Source: Chara braunii (lineage: Eukaryota; Streptophyta; Charophyceae; Charales; Characeae). From it: DNA of 50,793 nucleotides. This document shows, one piece after another, positions 19,561 to 31,000 of the stretch. Position 1 is the first letter of the stretch, and every line of letters starts with the position of its first letter. The stretch covers positions 2,370,697-2,421,489 of the forward strand of contig BFEA01000110.1 of assembly GCA_003427395.1 (NCBI GenBank), given 5' to 3'. Below the pieces are notes generated by a model. The model saw only the letters and a program-made list of their open reading frames with translations. It was not told the origin of the DNA and made no database searches. The position numbers and the translations under genes were made by a program.

Positions 19561-20250
19561 TTAGGGCATCTTAAAGTAAACAACAGGCAATGTCCTCCCC
19601 TCCGCCCCCCCCCCCCCCCAAAAGAAAAAGGACTCTACCATTTGACCTTCACGGACTCTTCTTTTCTGTCGTTTTCTGGTATTACTCTCCGGCATTTTCT
19701 TGGGTCCCGCGGCTACGCCCCTTTCTGGTATTGGAACAAGTGCGTCAACAGGCACTCGATTGCGTGACGACAACCTCTGATGATTCCGGGACCGGCTCCG
19801 GATAAAACAGGTAGCATCACCGCCAGATGAACTTGACCATGAGTTATCAATACGGGCATGGCGCCTGCTTTCGGGTTAAGCTCGATGGGCTTGTACTTCG
19901 TTGCTTTTCATTAAAAGCCTATTACATCGCGTTCGGGAGACGTTGATGCGTCTGGTTCCTCGACTTCCCCTCTCTCTCTTTCTCTCTTCTTTTTCTTCTT
20001 TCTGTCTCCTCCTTTTTCTTCCTCCTCTCTCTCTCTCTCTCGCTCCTTTCTCATTCTTTCCTTTCTTTATTGGTCTCCTTACTTTTCGCGGTTGTACCTT
20101 GGTCGTCCTATGTGTTCTAGTCTTCGTCTCGTCTTGCTTGAGTTTTTGATACCTCTATCTTAGGCTTATTGGCGGACACTGAATATGCTTCATATGTTCG
20201 TGACTTTTACGAATGCTGTGCGGTTTTTTAACTCACCTTCACAGAATGTT
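19560..20250. other. No gene recognised
   Basis: Mixed sequence with a C run at 19606-19619 and a CT-rich tract (19968-20045). Short frames here encode Ser/Leu/Pro-biased peptides explained by composition. Confidence 0.5.
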
Positions 20251-20506
20251 TTTTTTTTTTTTTTTTTTTTTTTTTTCACCTTCACAGAATCTTAAATAAA
20301 AAAACTGGCAATGTTTCCAGAAAAAAAGAAGAAAAAAAAAGAACGGCAACAACTGCTGACATTGTTTGACTTTGCCAGCACTCAACTCTGTTTTTAGCTT
20401 ATGGGTTTGAATCTTGGTGCTTCTATTTTTAGCTTACGTCCTGCACTAGACATGAAGGGTCGAAGAGAACCAGAATAGCCATGATCTTGAGTAACCGGCG
20501 ACTTCG

Positions 20507-20637
20507 CGGCTTTTTTTTTTTTTCTTCTTCTTCTTTTGAGACTGTTTCTCAATTGATGCGTGCCACCCTTGAAGCAGGGGCCATACTAATCTTCTCTTCT
20601 GTATCATTCCGATTTTGGCGAATATCCCGAAGGACAC
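20507..20637 (-). pseudogene. U6 snRNA retropseudogene, full length with A-rich tail
   Basis: Reading the minus strand from 20637 gives GTGTCCTTCGGGATATTCG, then AAAATCGGAATGATACAGA, GAGAAGATTAGTATGGCCCC, and a 3' part GGCACGCATCAATTGAGAAA. This matches plant U6 from the 5' hairpin to near the 3' end, with scattered substitutions and a 3-5 base insertion. It is followed by (AAG)n and a 12-base A run (20507-20536). The flanks AAAAAGGCCGCTAA (upstream) and AAAAAAGCCGCGAA (after the tail) look like target-site duplications with two differences, as expected of LINE-mediated retroposition. Substitutions in the ACAGAGA/AGC region make it a pseudogene. Confidence 0.85.
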
Positions 20638-20832
20638 TTAGCGGCCTTTTTCTGCTTGTGAACACCGAGCTGTTCTGTGCGTAGACGTACAGAAGACACT
20701 GGTTAAGTCGGTGGATAGATGCCCCGGTGCATCTTTTTACTCACATTCAAAACCTCATCCACCTTTAGAGTCTAGAGTCTAGACACAATAACCCTCAACA
20801 GGAAAGACTCCGAAAAAGGAGGATGTCAAGGG

Positions 20833-20834
<2 letters not shown>

Positions 20835-20898
<64 letters not shown>
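20835..20898. repeat. (CT)n microsatellite
   Basis: Pure CT dinucleotide repeat of about 64 bases. Confidence 0.95.
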
Positions 20899-20905
<7 letters not shown>

Positions 20906-21012
20906 CTTCGGCAGTGCTCAGATATGTCACACAGAGGTCAGACATGCAGAGTGGCAGACATCAGTTTGCTGCCCCTGAACCAGTTTGCTGTACCTTTTCT
21001 TTTTTCCTTTTT

Positions 21013-21087
21013 TGAAGTTTTTTCTTAATTTGGGTCATGCTAATCTTCTACATATCATTCCACTTTTAACAGATGTCCCGAAGGAAG
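21013..21087 (-). pseudogene. U6 snRNA pseudogene, 5' portion
   Basis: The minus strand from 21087 reads CTTCCTTCGGGACATCTGTT, AAAAGTGGAATGATATG and TAGAAGATTAGCATGACCC, then leaves U6 and becomes A-rich. It keeps the 5' stem-loop, the central AAAA.TGGAA.GATA and the GAAGATTAGCATG segment; the 3' third is missing. A truncated, tailed retrocopy. Confidence 0.75.
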
Positions 21088-21148
21088 AAGGCAAAGGTTT
21101 CTTACACATCAGCAGACAGAGTGAAACCCAACAGTAAACATGAGCATA

Positions 21149-21153
21149 CAAAA

Positions 21154-21184
<31 letters not shown>

Positions 21185-21213
21185 TGTTTTTTTTTTTTTT
21201 TTTTTTTTTTTTT
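21149..21213. repeat. A29 / T28 paired homopolymers
   Basis: An A run (about 21149-21177) and a T run (about 21186-21213) are separated by eight bases and can form a hairpin. Probably the meeting point of two poly(A)-tailed retroposons in opposite orientation. Confidence 0.8.
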
Positions 21214-22110
21214 AATGGAAGATTTGCATTGTATTACTCGGTGAAACAGAGATGGGGAATTCCTCTACATCTCAACCCGAAAAGTTGGAGCCACTACGCA
21301 GTTTCGGCTTGTGCTGGAAACCGGGTCCAGCGTCCCATGAAATGAAACCTTCAACCTCAACGATGGGGAGGACGACGACAACAACAACAACAACAACAAC
21401 GATATCAATGACGACGACGATGACGGCGGCCACCACCAAGGGAGCAGCGGGGTAAGAAGCGGCATCCGGGCATCTGTGATTGTCATCAGCGCGAAGGGAG
21501 TGATGCTGCAAGTGGACGGGGTGGGACAGGGGCTTGATATAAAGAAGAGGTTTACAGCTTTCTCCCCGTCCAACCTCGATACGGTGTTCCTCCTCGTGGT
21601 TTGGCAGAGGGTAGGAGTAGGATAGCTGGGGGGTGATTGATGTTGCCCGGCCTGCAATACCAATCACCANNGGGGGGGGGGGGGGCTGATCGTCTTGCAT
21701 TGCCTCCTGCTAGTTTCCACATGATAATGCATATTGGATACTGGACTTGACATCCAGATCATACATTCCTCATCATTGATAGAGCTTTGGTTCTAGGCTT
21801 CATTGATAAAAAAGATCATATACACCACATCCTGCTTAGGGTTTAGTGATTACACATTGATAGATTCAGAATATGGACATATATAGACAGTTTCTGACTG
21901 TTGGACATAGTTACACAACACGGTATAGGGACGCTGGACCCGTTTTCCAGCAGATACAAATCAGATCAATGTAATACACATCACATCATGGTTAGGGTTT
22001 TGTTTGATTGGATTGACTCCGCTGCACCCGCTTTCCAGCACATATAGGGATGCTGGACCCGATTTCCAGCAGATGCAAACCACATCATTGTAATACATAT
22101 CACATCATGG

Positions 22111-22135
<25 letters not shown>
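21214..22135. repeat. Fragments of the TGGGACGCTGGACCCG retroposon family
   Basis: Copies of GGGACGCTGGACCCGTTTTC or its complement lie at about 21312-21342, 21928-21955 and 22043-22070, with associated CAGCAGATACAAATC-like 3' flanks and ATCACATCATGG repeated at about 21981 and 22099. A 14-base G run beside two ambiguous bases (21670-21685) may be an assembly weakness. No gene. Confidence 0.6.
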
Positions 22136-22145
<10 letters not shown>

Positions 22146-22921
22146 CAATTTATTTTCTTGTTTTTAATTTGGCAGACAATTTCGATGTGACCCTCTGGCA
22201 GATTTTTTTTTTTTTTAAGAAACAGCCCGAGGTAGTGCCATTTTTATGTGGCAGATAATTTCAATGTGACCCTGAGGCATGAATGGATCCACGCTGCAAG
22301 CTTTCCCGGTCCCGGTTCCAAGGCCCCGAATTGTCCCCAGTCCCAGGCTATCCCGCTGAAGGAGGTCCTACCTAGGGTCTGTAGGATGATGTCATAGGGC
22401 AGTAGGCTACAGTATCTGCAAGCACGTCAAGGCCCCAAAGTGCCAAAGTTCGATTTCGCAGCAGCTTCCCAAAGCAAGTTGGGAAATTTCCCAAAATGGC
22501 AATTTTGGTAACGCAGAGGCAGAGGCCTTAGGAGGCCGGCACCAATTGAAGCATGCACGGACAGTCCACTGCAACTCTATATTTTGGACGACAGTGCCGA
22601 AGCAGTTTGGTTGTTCATTTCGCAAAACTGTGGAAGCGCTGCTGGAGCTTGTGCGATCGCGCATCCTGGACGAAGAAGCTGGCCAAGGGGGAAGTAGAAG
22701 CCAGCGCCCTGGCTACTATAGTCGACCAGAGCCAGGCGAGAGGGGAGAAGAAGACGGCGGCCATAGCCGCCGAAGATCATCAAGGCGCACCGCAGAGGCA
22801 TTCAGGGTAGATCTAGGACATCGAGGGAGGAACAGTGAGCAAGGAACAGTGGGCGAGGAGCATAGAGGGAGGAACAAGGCAGAGGGAGGGGAGAGAGAGA
22901 GGCAGAGAGAGAGAGAGAAAG

Positions 22922-22926
<5 letters not shown>

Positions 22927-22966
<40 letters not shown>

Positions 22967-22976
22967 NNNNNNNNNN

Positions 22977-23058
<82 letters not shown>
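22927..23058. repeat. (AG)n microsatellite with assembly gap
   Basis: AG repeat interrupted by ten N at 22967-22976, so the true length is unknown. Confidence 0.95.
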
Positions 23059-23061
<3 letters not shown>

Positions 23062-23334
23062 ACGAAGGAGGAGGAAGTCGGGTACATAGAAGGTGTGTTT
23101 GCTGCGGTTCAGACCACTTACTCCCAAACTTCAAGTTTTTCAATTGTATATTATAATATTATTTTTGTAATTTTGAGTGTAACTTCAAATTGGGCACTGT
23201 TCATGGACATCGCTCAAGCTTGTGTGAAACACTGTGAACTTCATCTGAATGTTTTTCAAATTGCATGTTGTTCGTTGCAGGGAAAAGTTGTTGAGTTTAT
23301 TTTTCTGCACAACCTAGTTCCAGTTTTTTCAGAT

Positions 23335-23336
23335 TA

Positions 23337-23384
<48 letters not shown>
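23335..23384. repeat. (ATT)n microsatellite
   Basis: About 16 ATT trinucleotides immediately left of the probable 5' part of the + strand LINE. Confidence 0.95.
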
Positions 23385-23394
23385 AGGGACCTTC

Positions 23395-24708
23395 CTTGAG
23401 CCTTGCTCGGCCGCGAGTCGATACATTGGTACATTAGCAAGTTCCTTGTTTAGGGGTCGAGTTGCCGATGAACCACACAGACGAAACAGGCGCCTAGCGC
23501 ACGCGCGGTCGGACATCAGCACTGGGCCAGGATGCGCCTCGGGCTGACGCGTTCAACAGGCCCGACCCTTGACTGGAGGGTTCCACGCTGGGCTCCCTGG
23601 CTGCTACGCTTTTGACACGTGGCGATTACGGCCGTCAACAGGGGAGCCGCAGAGGAGAACGCTGCTGGAAGAACCGAAGTGCGTGGAGACGCATAGCACA
23701 CGAACCTGAGGAAACATCGCACAGCGGACACACGTCGCGGGCGAGAGCACTACGGACTGGAAGGACGGCGGGAGCGTCGCCCAAGGAGGGAGTCGTCTAT
23801 CGAAAGGAAGGACAAAAGAAAAAAAGGGGGTGACAGCGAGGGGGCGGAAGAATGCGACGGAAGCCATGGCCAGGAGGTGAAGGAAGAGAAGGGGGAGGAC
23901 AAGAGAACGATAGGACGGTCAGAAGCGGCCTTCGCGACACAAGGGGGAGGGAAGCAGGCGGCCCGAAGACAGAGTTGGGTCATCGCGGAGGCTACCGCGG
24001 GACGGGGGACAACGAGGGACCGCTCAGCAAGAACGGCAGGAAGGACAGGAGCGGACGTAGGGACATACGAGTTGGGTCATCGCGGAGGCTACTGCGGGAC
24101 AATGAGGGACTGCTCAGCAAGAACGGCAGGAAGGACAGGAGCGGAGGTAGGGACATACGGGGGTGGGAAGAAGGAGGTCAAGGCAGGGAGGAGGGATCGA
24201 AGGAAGAAATTGAGCAATCACCGAAACCTGGTGGGGAGGAGGACAACGAGGGATCGGTCAGCGCAGAGGAGCCCTGGACGAACTGGGAGAGGGAGAGAGG
24301 CACGTTAGCTACGACCAAGCGAAGGCTTAAGGGAACACAAGGCGCGACGGTCAGCGGTACGACGGACAGTCAACGCCTCCCCCCCACCTGTCTGCCCTAC
24401 CCCCCCCCCAATCGCCCCCCGGTGCCGAGTACCCCCGAGCAAGGTAAAAAGGCATATCAAAATCCAAACAAAAAAAAAACAAGAAACCAAGCACACTCCT
24501 AAGGAGACGATCAGACTTAATGGAACGATAACAGAAGACGAGCAAGCCGCGGGAGAAATTCAGAAACAAAGAAACCTGAGCACACTCCTAAGGTCACGAT
24601 CAGACTAAACGGAACGCTAAAAGAAAAAGAGCAAGCCGCAGGAGAAATTCAGCAACAAAGAACGCACCACACAAGAGGAAAGAAGCAAACATAGCTCTGC
24701 ACAGGAGG
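23395..24708 (+). promoter_or_regulatory. Probable LINE 5' UTR with tandem monomers
   Basis: GC-rich, purine-rich sequence upstream of ORF1. It contains two tandem units of 97 and 90 bases (23974-24070, 24071-24160; shared GTTGGGTCATCGCGGAGGCT and GAACGGCAGGAAGGACAGGA) and a second pair of about 95 bases (24499-24592, 24593-24665; shared GAGCAAGCCGC.GGAGAAATT). Open frames are present but composed of the repeats. LINE 5' UTRs often contain promoter monomers; the role here is inferred from position. Confidence 0.5.
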
Positions 24709-26147
24709 ATGGAGAGGCTCCATCGAAAAGCTGAGGGTGCGGGATCGCTCATTTTTTATCATGGAGCCATGAGGCATGTCCTCCCGTACAAACCGCCAAC
24801 ACGATCTGGCCCGGGACCCCTTTCCTTAACCACAGAGAAACAAGGCAATAAGCCAGGGGAGGACACATCGCAGACCCTGATGACTGTGGAAGGTACACCC
24901 CGAAACATTGAAACCACAGAGGTCTCCATGGTGATTGTGGAAGATACATCTCGAAACATCAAAGACACCGGGGAAGACAGTAGGATCAACCAGGACGTAC
25001 CGATGGAGGAGGAACAAGGTGAGGTGGAGGTGGGAACAGAGACAGGGAAAGGGGATGAGGAAATGTTAACAGAGGAAGAAAAAATGGAAGAGAGTAGGGG
25101 GCGGGTACGCACCCAAGGGGATGAGAAGAAGGGAGCAGAGGGGGCAGGTCCTACATGGGCCCAGAGAGTCAGGGGAACAATTCAGAAGAAATCTCTGACC
25201 ATCAAACGCCCGCCGACCAGTCCGCAACACGGAGAAGAGGAAGAGATGGAAATTCCCCTCCGAAACTTATCGGCAGCAAGGGCATATTTCCTTACCCTAT
25301 TCCTCCTCCACCCCGAGAATCAGGTGGTGGACCAGGGGGGGAGGAAGACCATGGTTAAGACATACCCACAAGGAAGGTTGGAGGAAAGGGATCAGACATA
25401 CATAAAGCATGCCACCAACTGGCTTTTTCAAGGCGAGGCGGCACAGACATCGGTGAATGATAAGATTAAGTGGATGACAGTTGGAGGCCATGAAAGGAAG
25501 CCCGGAGGCGGTTCGAGAGTTTTTCTTGATACAACCCATCATCGCAAACGTCATCACAACGCTTAGCCTCTTCACACAGGACAAGCAGAGGATAGATGAA
25601 TGGAAGAAGATTAGGTGGGGCAGATCGGATGTGCGCATTTATCCCTGGCAGCCCAAAAAGATCAGCCCCGAGGAACGAAGGGAACAGATGATGAAAGACT
25701 TTTACAGGGTAGAACTGCGGCATATCTCGGTGGAAGTGCAGGCAGCCTTCATACACGATCTGGGGCAGCACTATTCGATAGTTGATTTTATCGACCCCTT
25801 GCCATCATACGTGGCCGAGCGGGATGATTACGTGATGTTGGCATTAGACCTACCACGAGACCAGCGCTTCTCGATCGACGACATAGTACCATTCAGAATG
25901 GGAGGGAGTAGTACCATTCAGAATGGGAGGGAGGACGCACCAAATCCATACAGCCCATAAGTTCAGACCCTGGTGCTTCAAGTGTAGAGCTTATGGGCAC
26001 CTGTGCACTGAATCGGCCTGCCCCATGCACCCAAACAAGAGGAACCTAGCGGCAGGACGCCTTCACCGGGACCCCGGAAGACCCAACAGATGGTACACGG
26101 TCGAACCAGGCCATGATGGATGGGTATACTTGGAGGACTTGGACTAG
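24709..26147 (+). pseudogene. LINE ORF1 (nucleic-acid-binding protein), frameshifted
   Basis: Three overlapping frames together read as one ORF1: 24709-25566, 25481-25960 and 25923-26147. The first has an acidic, Glu/Thr-rich N-terminus; the second carries the folded middle; the third carries a zinc-knuckle-like CFKCRAYGHLCTESAC and a basic tail. The second-to-third shift is caused by an exact-looking 25-base tandem duplication (25885-25909 and 25910-25934). The first-to-second shift lies near 25480-25560. ORF1 proteins bind LINE RNA in the ribonucleoprotein particle; that role is from the family. Confidence 0.65.
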
Positions 26148-26602
26148 AAAGGAACGCCGAAGGGATGGACATGGGAAGGGGAGGGGGAGTCGTGCAGGGC
26201 CACAAAGCCCCCGTTGGAATGGTCCCCCCCGCACAAAATATCGGAGCACAGACCAGCAGGCGGCCCCAGCAAGCCCCCGACTGAGCAATCTCACGCACGA
26301 GCACTGGAAAGAAGAACCGTGGGCCCAAAACCCCGACTGAGAAGACACAAGGAACGGTCCCTGCTCCCGACCCCCAGCAGCAGCATACACCCAGCCAGCC
26401 CCAGAAAAAGCAGGAATGCCAGTTCCAGAAAAAGCAGAAACAGCCGCTGTTGGGGCCGAATGCAGCAGCGTACCTGCCAACCGACCGCGTGATTGCTGTG
26501 CAAGGATAGGGGGATAAACTAGCAGGGACGCAAGAGGGGGAAAAGACCCCGGGGAGATCTCTGCATAATAGCAAGGAAACGGGGTCAGGACAAGGATGCA
26601 CA

Positions 26603-27994
26603 ATGCACGAGCAGGAACAGACCTCCGCGGCAGGGGATTCGTTCAAGGAGGCCTTCGGGCTTATCCCAGGAGCCTCATCGCCCCCGGAGATTGAGATGGT
26701 GGACGCAGTTGGGGAGGAGGAAACACAGACAGCCCAAGGCCAGTCAGAGGAAACACCAGGGCACTCCCCGGAGGACGGCCTGAAAAAAATGGCCGAGTGG
26801 CTGATGGAGAACCTCCAGAAGAAGTTTGAGGGCCGGAATGATGACTTCTGGGATGAAACATACAGGGCCCTGGTTCCTCTTCTCGAAAACAGCGTGAGCC
26901 TTAAAACCGCTCTGGCCAAAGGCCTGCCCGAGGGATCATCGTGGCAGGAGGTCTGCCATCGGCTCCTGGCGATCGTAATCAACAGATTCCAGCCGCAAGA
27001 CTGGGACACCAATCGAGACACCCACCAGCCCACAGCCCCGGCACCCGAAACCCAAAACACTGTCATAGTTACAGTTTGTCACGAAGTGCAACCGGGGAAG
27101 CCCATACAAGATGAAACACAACTAAGGAAGGATGAGGCAAGGAAGAATGAGGTGGAAGGGGATTTAGAGCCTAAGGAAGCAAGGGAGGAAGTGACAGAGG
27201 GCGGAGCTGTATACACGGGAAATGGGCAGCAAGACAGTATAGAGGACAGGCGGACCACAGAGGAAGCAAGGGAGGAAGTGACAGAGGGCGGAGCTGTATA
27301 CACGGGAAATGGGCAGCAAGACAATATAGAGAAGGACAGGCGGACCACAGTGGCAGGCGATTTACAAGAAGGCCTGTGCTTGGCACTAGCGGCATGGAAG
27401 CCGGAAACGACCAAACGAAATGAAGGCCCACCACTTTTTAAGCCCCCAAAGCCCCCGGAGGCGGACCTAATAAGCAGGAGACAAAAACTGCGCCACCTGC
27501 TAGAAAAAGGCGTTACCCAGCACGACCCGATAGGAAAAGGACTCGTTCTTCTGCCGGTCAGGCAGCACAACCAGGCATGGGAGATCGGGTTAACTATACC
27601 CCAAGGGGCAACACACGGTGAAATCACCGTTAAAGGCCGAGCAACATTCCTTCTCTCCCTCTCGTCTTGGGGAGGGGGCCCGGTTCTTCTTAAATCGGAT
27701 ATTGCTCAATTGATAAAAGATCAGCTCCCTCTAGGGGCTACCTCTGCGTTGGTCATCTCATATGGCCAGCAACGATTAACCGCTAAGGACTTTTACCTCC
27801 AGTACGACCACGATAAGGGGCTTCATCTCAGATGGCTCGGCGAAGAAACGCTCCTGGATCTGCAACTATTGAAGATCAAACCCAGTGACCCGTGGTCCGC
27901 AGAGGACATCACGACTATCCTAATGAAACTGATTACAAATGACACCCTGCGCAGTGGGGGATGGCTGGGCACAGAGACGTGGATGACCCTCTGA
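26603..27994 (+). CDS. 463-codon ORF between LINE ORF1 and ORF2, unidentified
   Basis: An intact frame starting ATG at 26603 and ending TGA at 27994, 31 bases before ORF2. It has an acidic N-terminus, a helical segment (LKKMAEWLMENLQKKF), a low-complexity middle with an in-frame 87-base tandem duplication (27175-27261 and 27262-27351; EEVTEGGAVYTGNGQQD twice), and a compact C-terminal domain. It may be the C-terminal part of ORF1 separated by stops in 26148-26602, or a genuine extra ORF. It is notable as the longest undamaged frame in a broken element. No catalytic motif recognised. Confidence 0.6.
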   Translation: MHEQEQTSAAGDSFKEAFGLIPGASSPPEIEMVDAVGEEETQTAQGQSEETPGHSPEDGLKKMAEWLMENLQKKFEGRNDDFWDETYRALVPLLENSVSLKTALAKGLPEGSSWQEVCHRLLAIVINRFQPQDWDTNRDTHQPTAPAPETQNTVIVTVCHEVQPGKPIQDETQLRKDEARKNEVEGDLEPKEAREEVTEGGAVYTGNGQQDSIEDRRTTEEAREEVTEGGAVYTGNGQQDNIEKDRRTTVAGDLQEGLCLALAAWKPETTKRNEGPPLFKPPKPPEADLISRRQKLRHLLEKGVTQHDPIGKGLVLLPVRQHNQAWEIGLTIPQGATHGEITVKGRATFLLSLSSWGGGPVLLKSDIAQLIKDQLPLGATSALVISYGQQRLTAKDFYLQYDHDKGLHLRWLGEETLLDLQLLKIKPSDPWSAEDITTILMKLITNDTLRSGGWLGTETWMTL

Positions 27995-28025
27995 AGGGCA
28001 CGCAATGGATTGAAATGGAAAAGAA

Positions 28026-31000
28026 ATGAGCGTCATTGACCTGTTGTACAATCGGGACAAACAATGGAAACTTACCAAGAGAGCGGCGGACCTTAATCTT
28101 CGATCCTTGAACGTCAATGGCCTTACCTCAGTAACCCCGTCCAAACGACAAGCGATTATGGAACAGCTCAGGGGGGTGGAGGGAAGAGATTGGCCAGATG
28201 TGGTATGTCTGCAGGAAATACACTTATTGAACAAACCGGAGCATGAGCACGCCCATAGAAAACTCTGGCCCCACCAGGCCTATAGAGCCCACGCCCAGAG
28301 GGCGGGGAGCGGCGGGGTGGCCATCTGGCTCCCCCCGGGATCGAGGGTGCAGCCGCTGAATTGGGAGGCGGTCGAGGAAGGAGGTAGATGGGTCTATATG
28401 CTTGCAATGCTGGAGATCGAGGTGGTGAGTATAATCAATGTATATGCCCCAAATGACCTTAAGGAACGCCAGACGTTCTTCGAAGAACTCAAGACTAAAC
28501 TGCCGGAGGGCATACCAGTTATCATGGCCGGGGACTTTAATGCGGCCCCTGACCGTTGGCTAGATAGATGGAAACTACCTTCACCGTGCCCAATGTATGT
28601 CGAAAGCGACGAGCGAATTATTACGAAACTATCTCAATCCCTTAACCTCATTGATTCGTTCCGATTAAGATACCTGACCCGACGCAAGTTCACCTGCTAT
28701 CGCAAAAATCAGATAGAACACATCTCCAAGTCGCGCATCGATCTAATCCTAATCTCTGAAGAGCTACAAGGGGCCCTACAAATGACCGAAATATTCCCTC
28801 GTAGCCCCCACCCTGGTTTGGACCATGCAGTGTGCCTTGCCATCTTCACCTTCAGGAAGAAACCGGACCAGGGTAGGGGATTCTACAAACTTAATACCTG
28901 TTGGACATTGATAATTTTATAACATACTTGAAAGACGTCTGGTCCTACTGGCAGACGCAGAGAGACCGGATCCAGGACGATATACTCTGCTTCAACAACG
29001 GCCTGTGTTTTTTAGGCCGTAAGTGTAATGAATACTCAAAACTGCGTGCGACACAACGTCACGTAGAGGAAATTCAACTGCAAAACCGGTTGCACGACCT
29101 GCAACAATAGGAAGATGAGATAACAAATGGCATAACCTCACTCGAAATGCCAAGGCACGAAATCCAGGCACTGGAATCGCAACTCCTTGGCCACATGGAA
29201 CATAGATGGCAACGCATTAGGTTCCGAGGCAAATTACACAGACACAAAATGGAACGGTCAATGGACGCCAGATTCTTCGCATTGGCAAAAACAAAATTGG
29301 GGCGGACAACCATCGAGGCATTGGAAGACCCGAATGTGCAACAGGGGCCGCTCTATACATCAACGGCGGAATACACGAAAATTGATCGAGACTACTATCG
29401 AGACCTCTTCACATCAGAGTGTGGGAATATACCATACACGCAGAGAATGGGAGAAATCGATGAGTTCCTGCGCCCCCTCTCTCGCACCCTCACGGAGCAC
29501 CAGAAAGCGCAGCTGGAGATGCCATTAACAAAAGAGGAAGTGAGAACCGCCTTAAGCCTCATGGAAAAAGAAAAGACCCCGGGCATCGACAGCTTGCCAA
29601 AGGAGTTTTGGGATGCAATATGGGATTATATTTCACAGGACCTAATGGACTACTACCAAGCATTGTGGAAAACAGGTCAAATGGGAGAATTGGTCGGACA
29701 AAGGGTGTTGACGCTTATCTACAAAAAGGGCGCGACAACCAATATTCGGAACTATAAACCCATTACCCTCTTAACAGTGGTCTATAAGATGGTGGCGAAA
29801 GCGCTGGCCAATCGCATGGCTAAGGTTATGGCTGATATCATCCACCCAGATCAGACTGGCTTTATTGAGGGGAGAAACATCCAGGATAATGTCCTCCTAG
29901 TAAATGAGGTGATCAAACTTGCAAGACAGTCTAAACAAAACGCGGCGATCATCTTTATCGACTTTGAGAAAGCATACGATCATGTGGATTGGACCTTCCT
30001 GGATAAATGTTTGGAAAAGATCAACTTTGGACCTTATCTTAGGCATTGGGTGAAAATTCATCATAAGAACGCCACCACTAGGGTTATGGTCAACGGAAAC
30101 TTGACATCACCTATCGCCCTCCAGAGGTCCGTACGGCAGGGCGACCCGATAGCACCATATCTGTTCGTGAAAGTAATGGAAGCTCTTGCGGAAAACCTGA
30201 GAACACACAAGGATATTAAGAGAATACCTATAACCTCAATACCAGAGGAAGCAATCCCTGTGTGTTCACTGTTTGCCGACGACCTAACCCTGATGGTGGA
30301 CGCGTCCTACGCCTCGATGGAAGCGGTCCAAAAAATGATGGAAAAATTTTGCGCCCTTTCAGATATGCAAGTCAACTGGGGGAATAAAACCATGGGATGG
30401 TGGATACACCACCAAGGTGTCACACCCCCCGAAGAACCCGAGGTCAAATGGCTCCCTAACGAAGCTCCTATCCGCGTATTGGGAGTCTCGCTGTCGGCAA
30501 ATGGAAGACCATCTGTAAACAATGAATGGATATCCAAACCACCCCTGGAAAAGCTGGCACAGTGGAAGGACAAACACACTTCATTGCTAGGCCGAGCCTT
30601 GGTATAGGTCAGCCATATGGACGCTGGATAAAACGGCCCTTCGCCCCCTGCAGCGCCAGATAGCCGCATTCTTATGGCGGGGAGGCCATGAGAAACAAGG
30701 AGTGATTCATAGGGTGGCGTGGCAGGCCATAATCCAGCCCGAAGGGGGACTGGGCATACTGGACCCGACACTACAGACTAAAGCATTGGCCCTCCAATGG
30801 CTTGACCGCCTCCTTTTCAACCAGGACACTCCATGGACAGGGCTAGCACTAGAACAAATCTCTAGGCTGGCCCCCGAAACAAAGGCAGAAATTCACCCAC
30901 TGACATGGCTGGAGAATAGGGACTGGTCGATCCCAAGAGGGTACCACCATTACCAACCTTCGAAATTCAATTCACCAAGAAAACAAACAAGAAACGATCT

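Noticed and set aside
23450-23500. CCGATGA...GACGAAAC on the plus strand, hammerhead-like
   Set aside because: No matching stem III or cleavage triplet upstream and the core starts CCGA; chance resemblance.
22546-23547. 333-codon ORF across an AG repeat
   Set aside because: Its centre is Arg-Glu dipeptide from the microsatellite and ten N; the ends show no recognisable domain.
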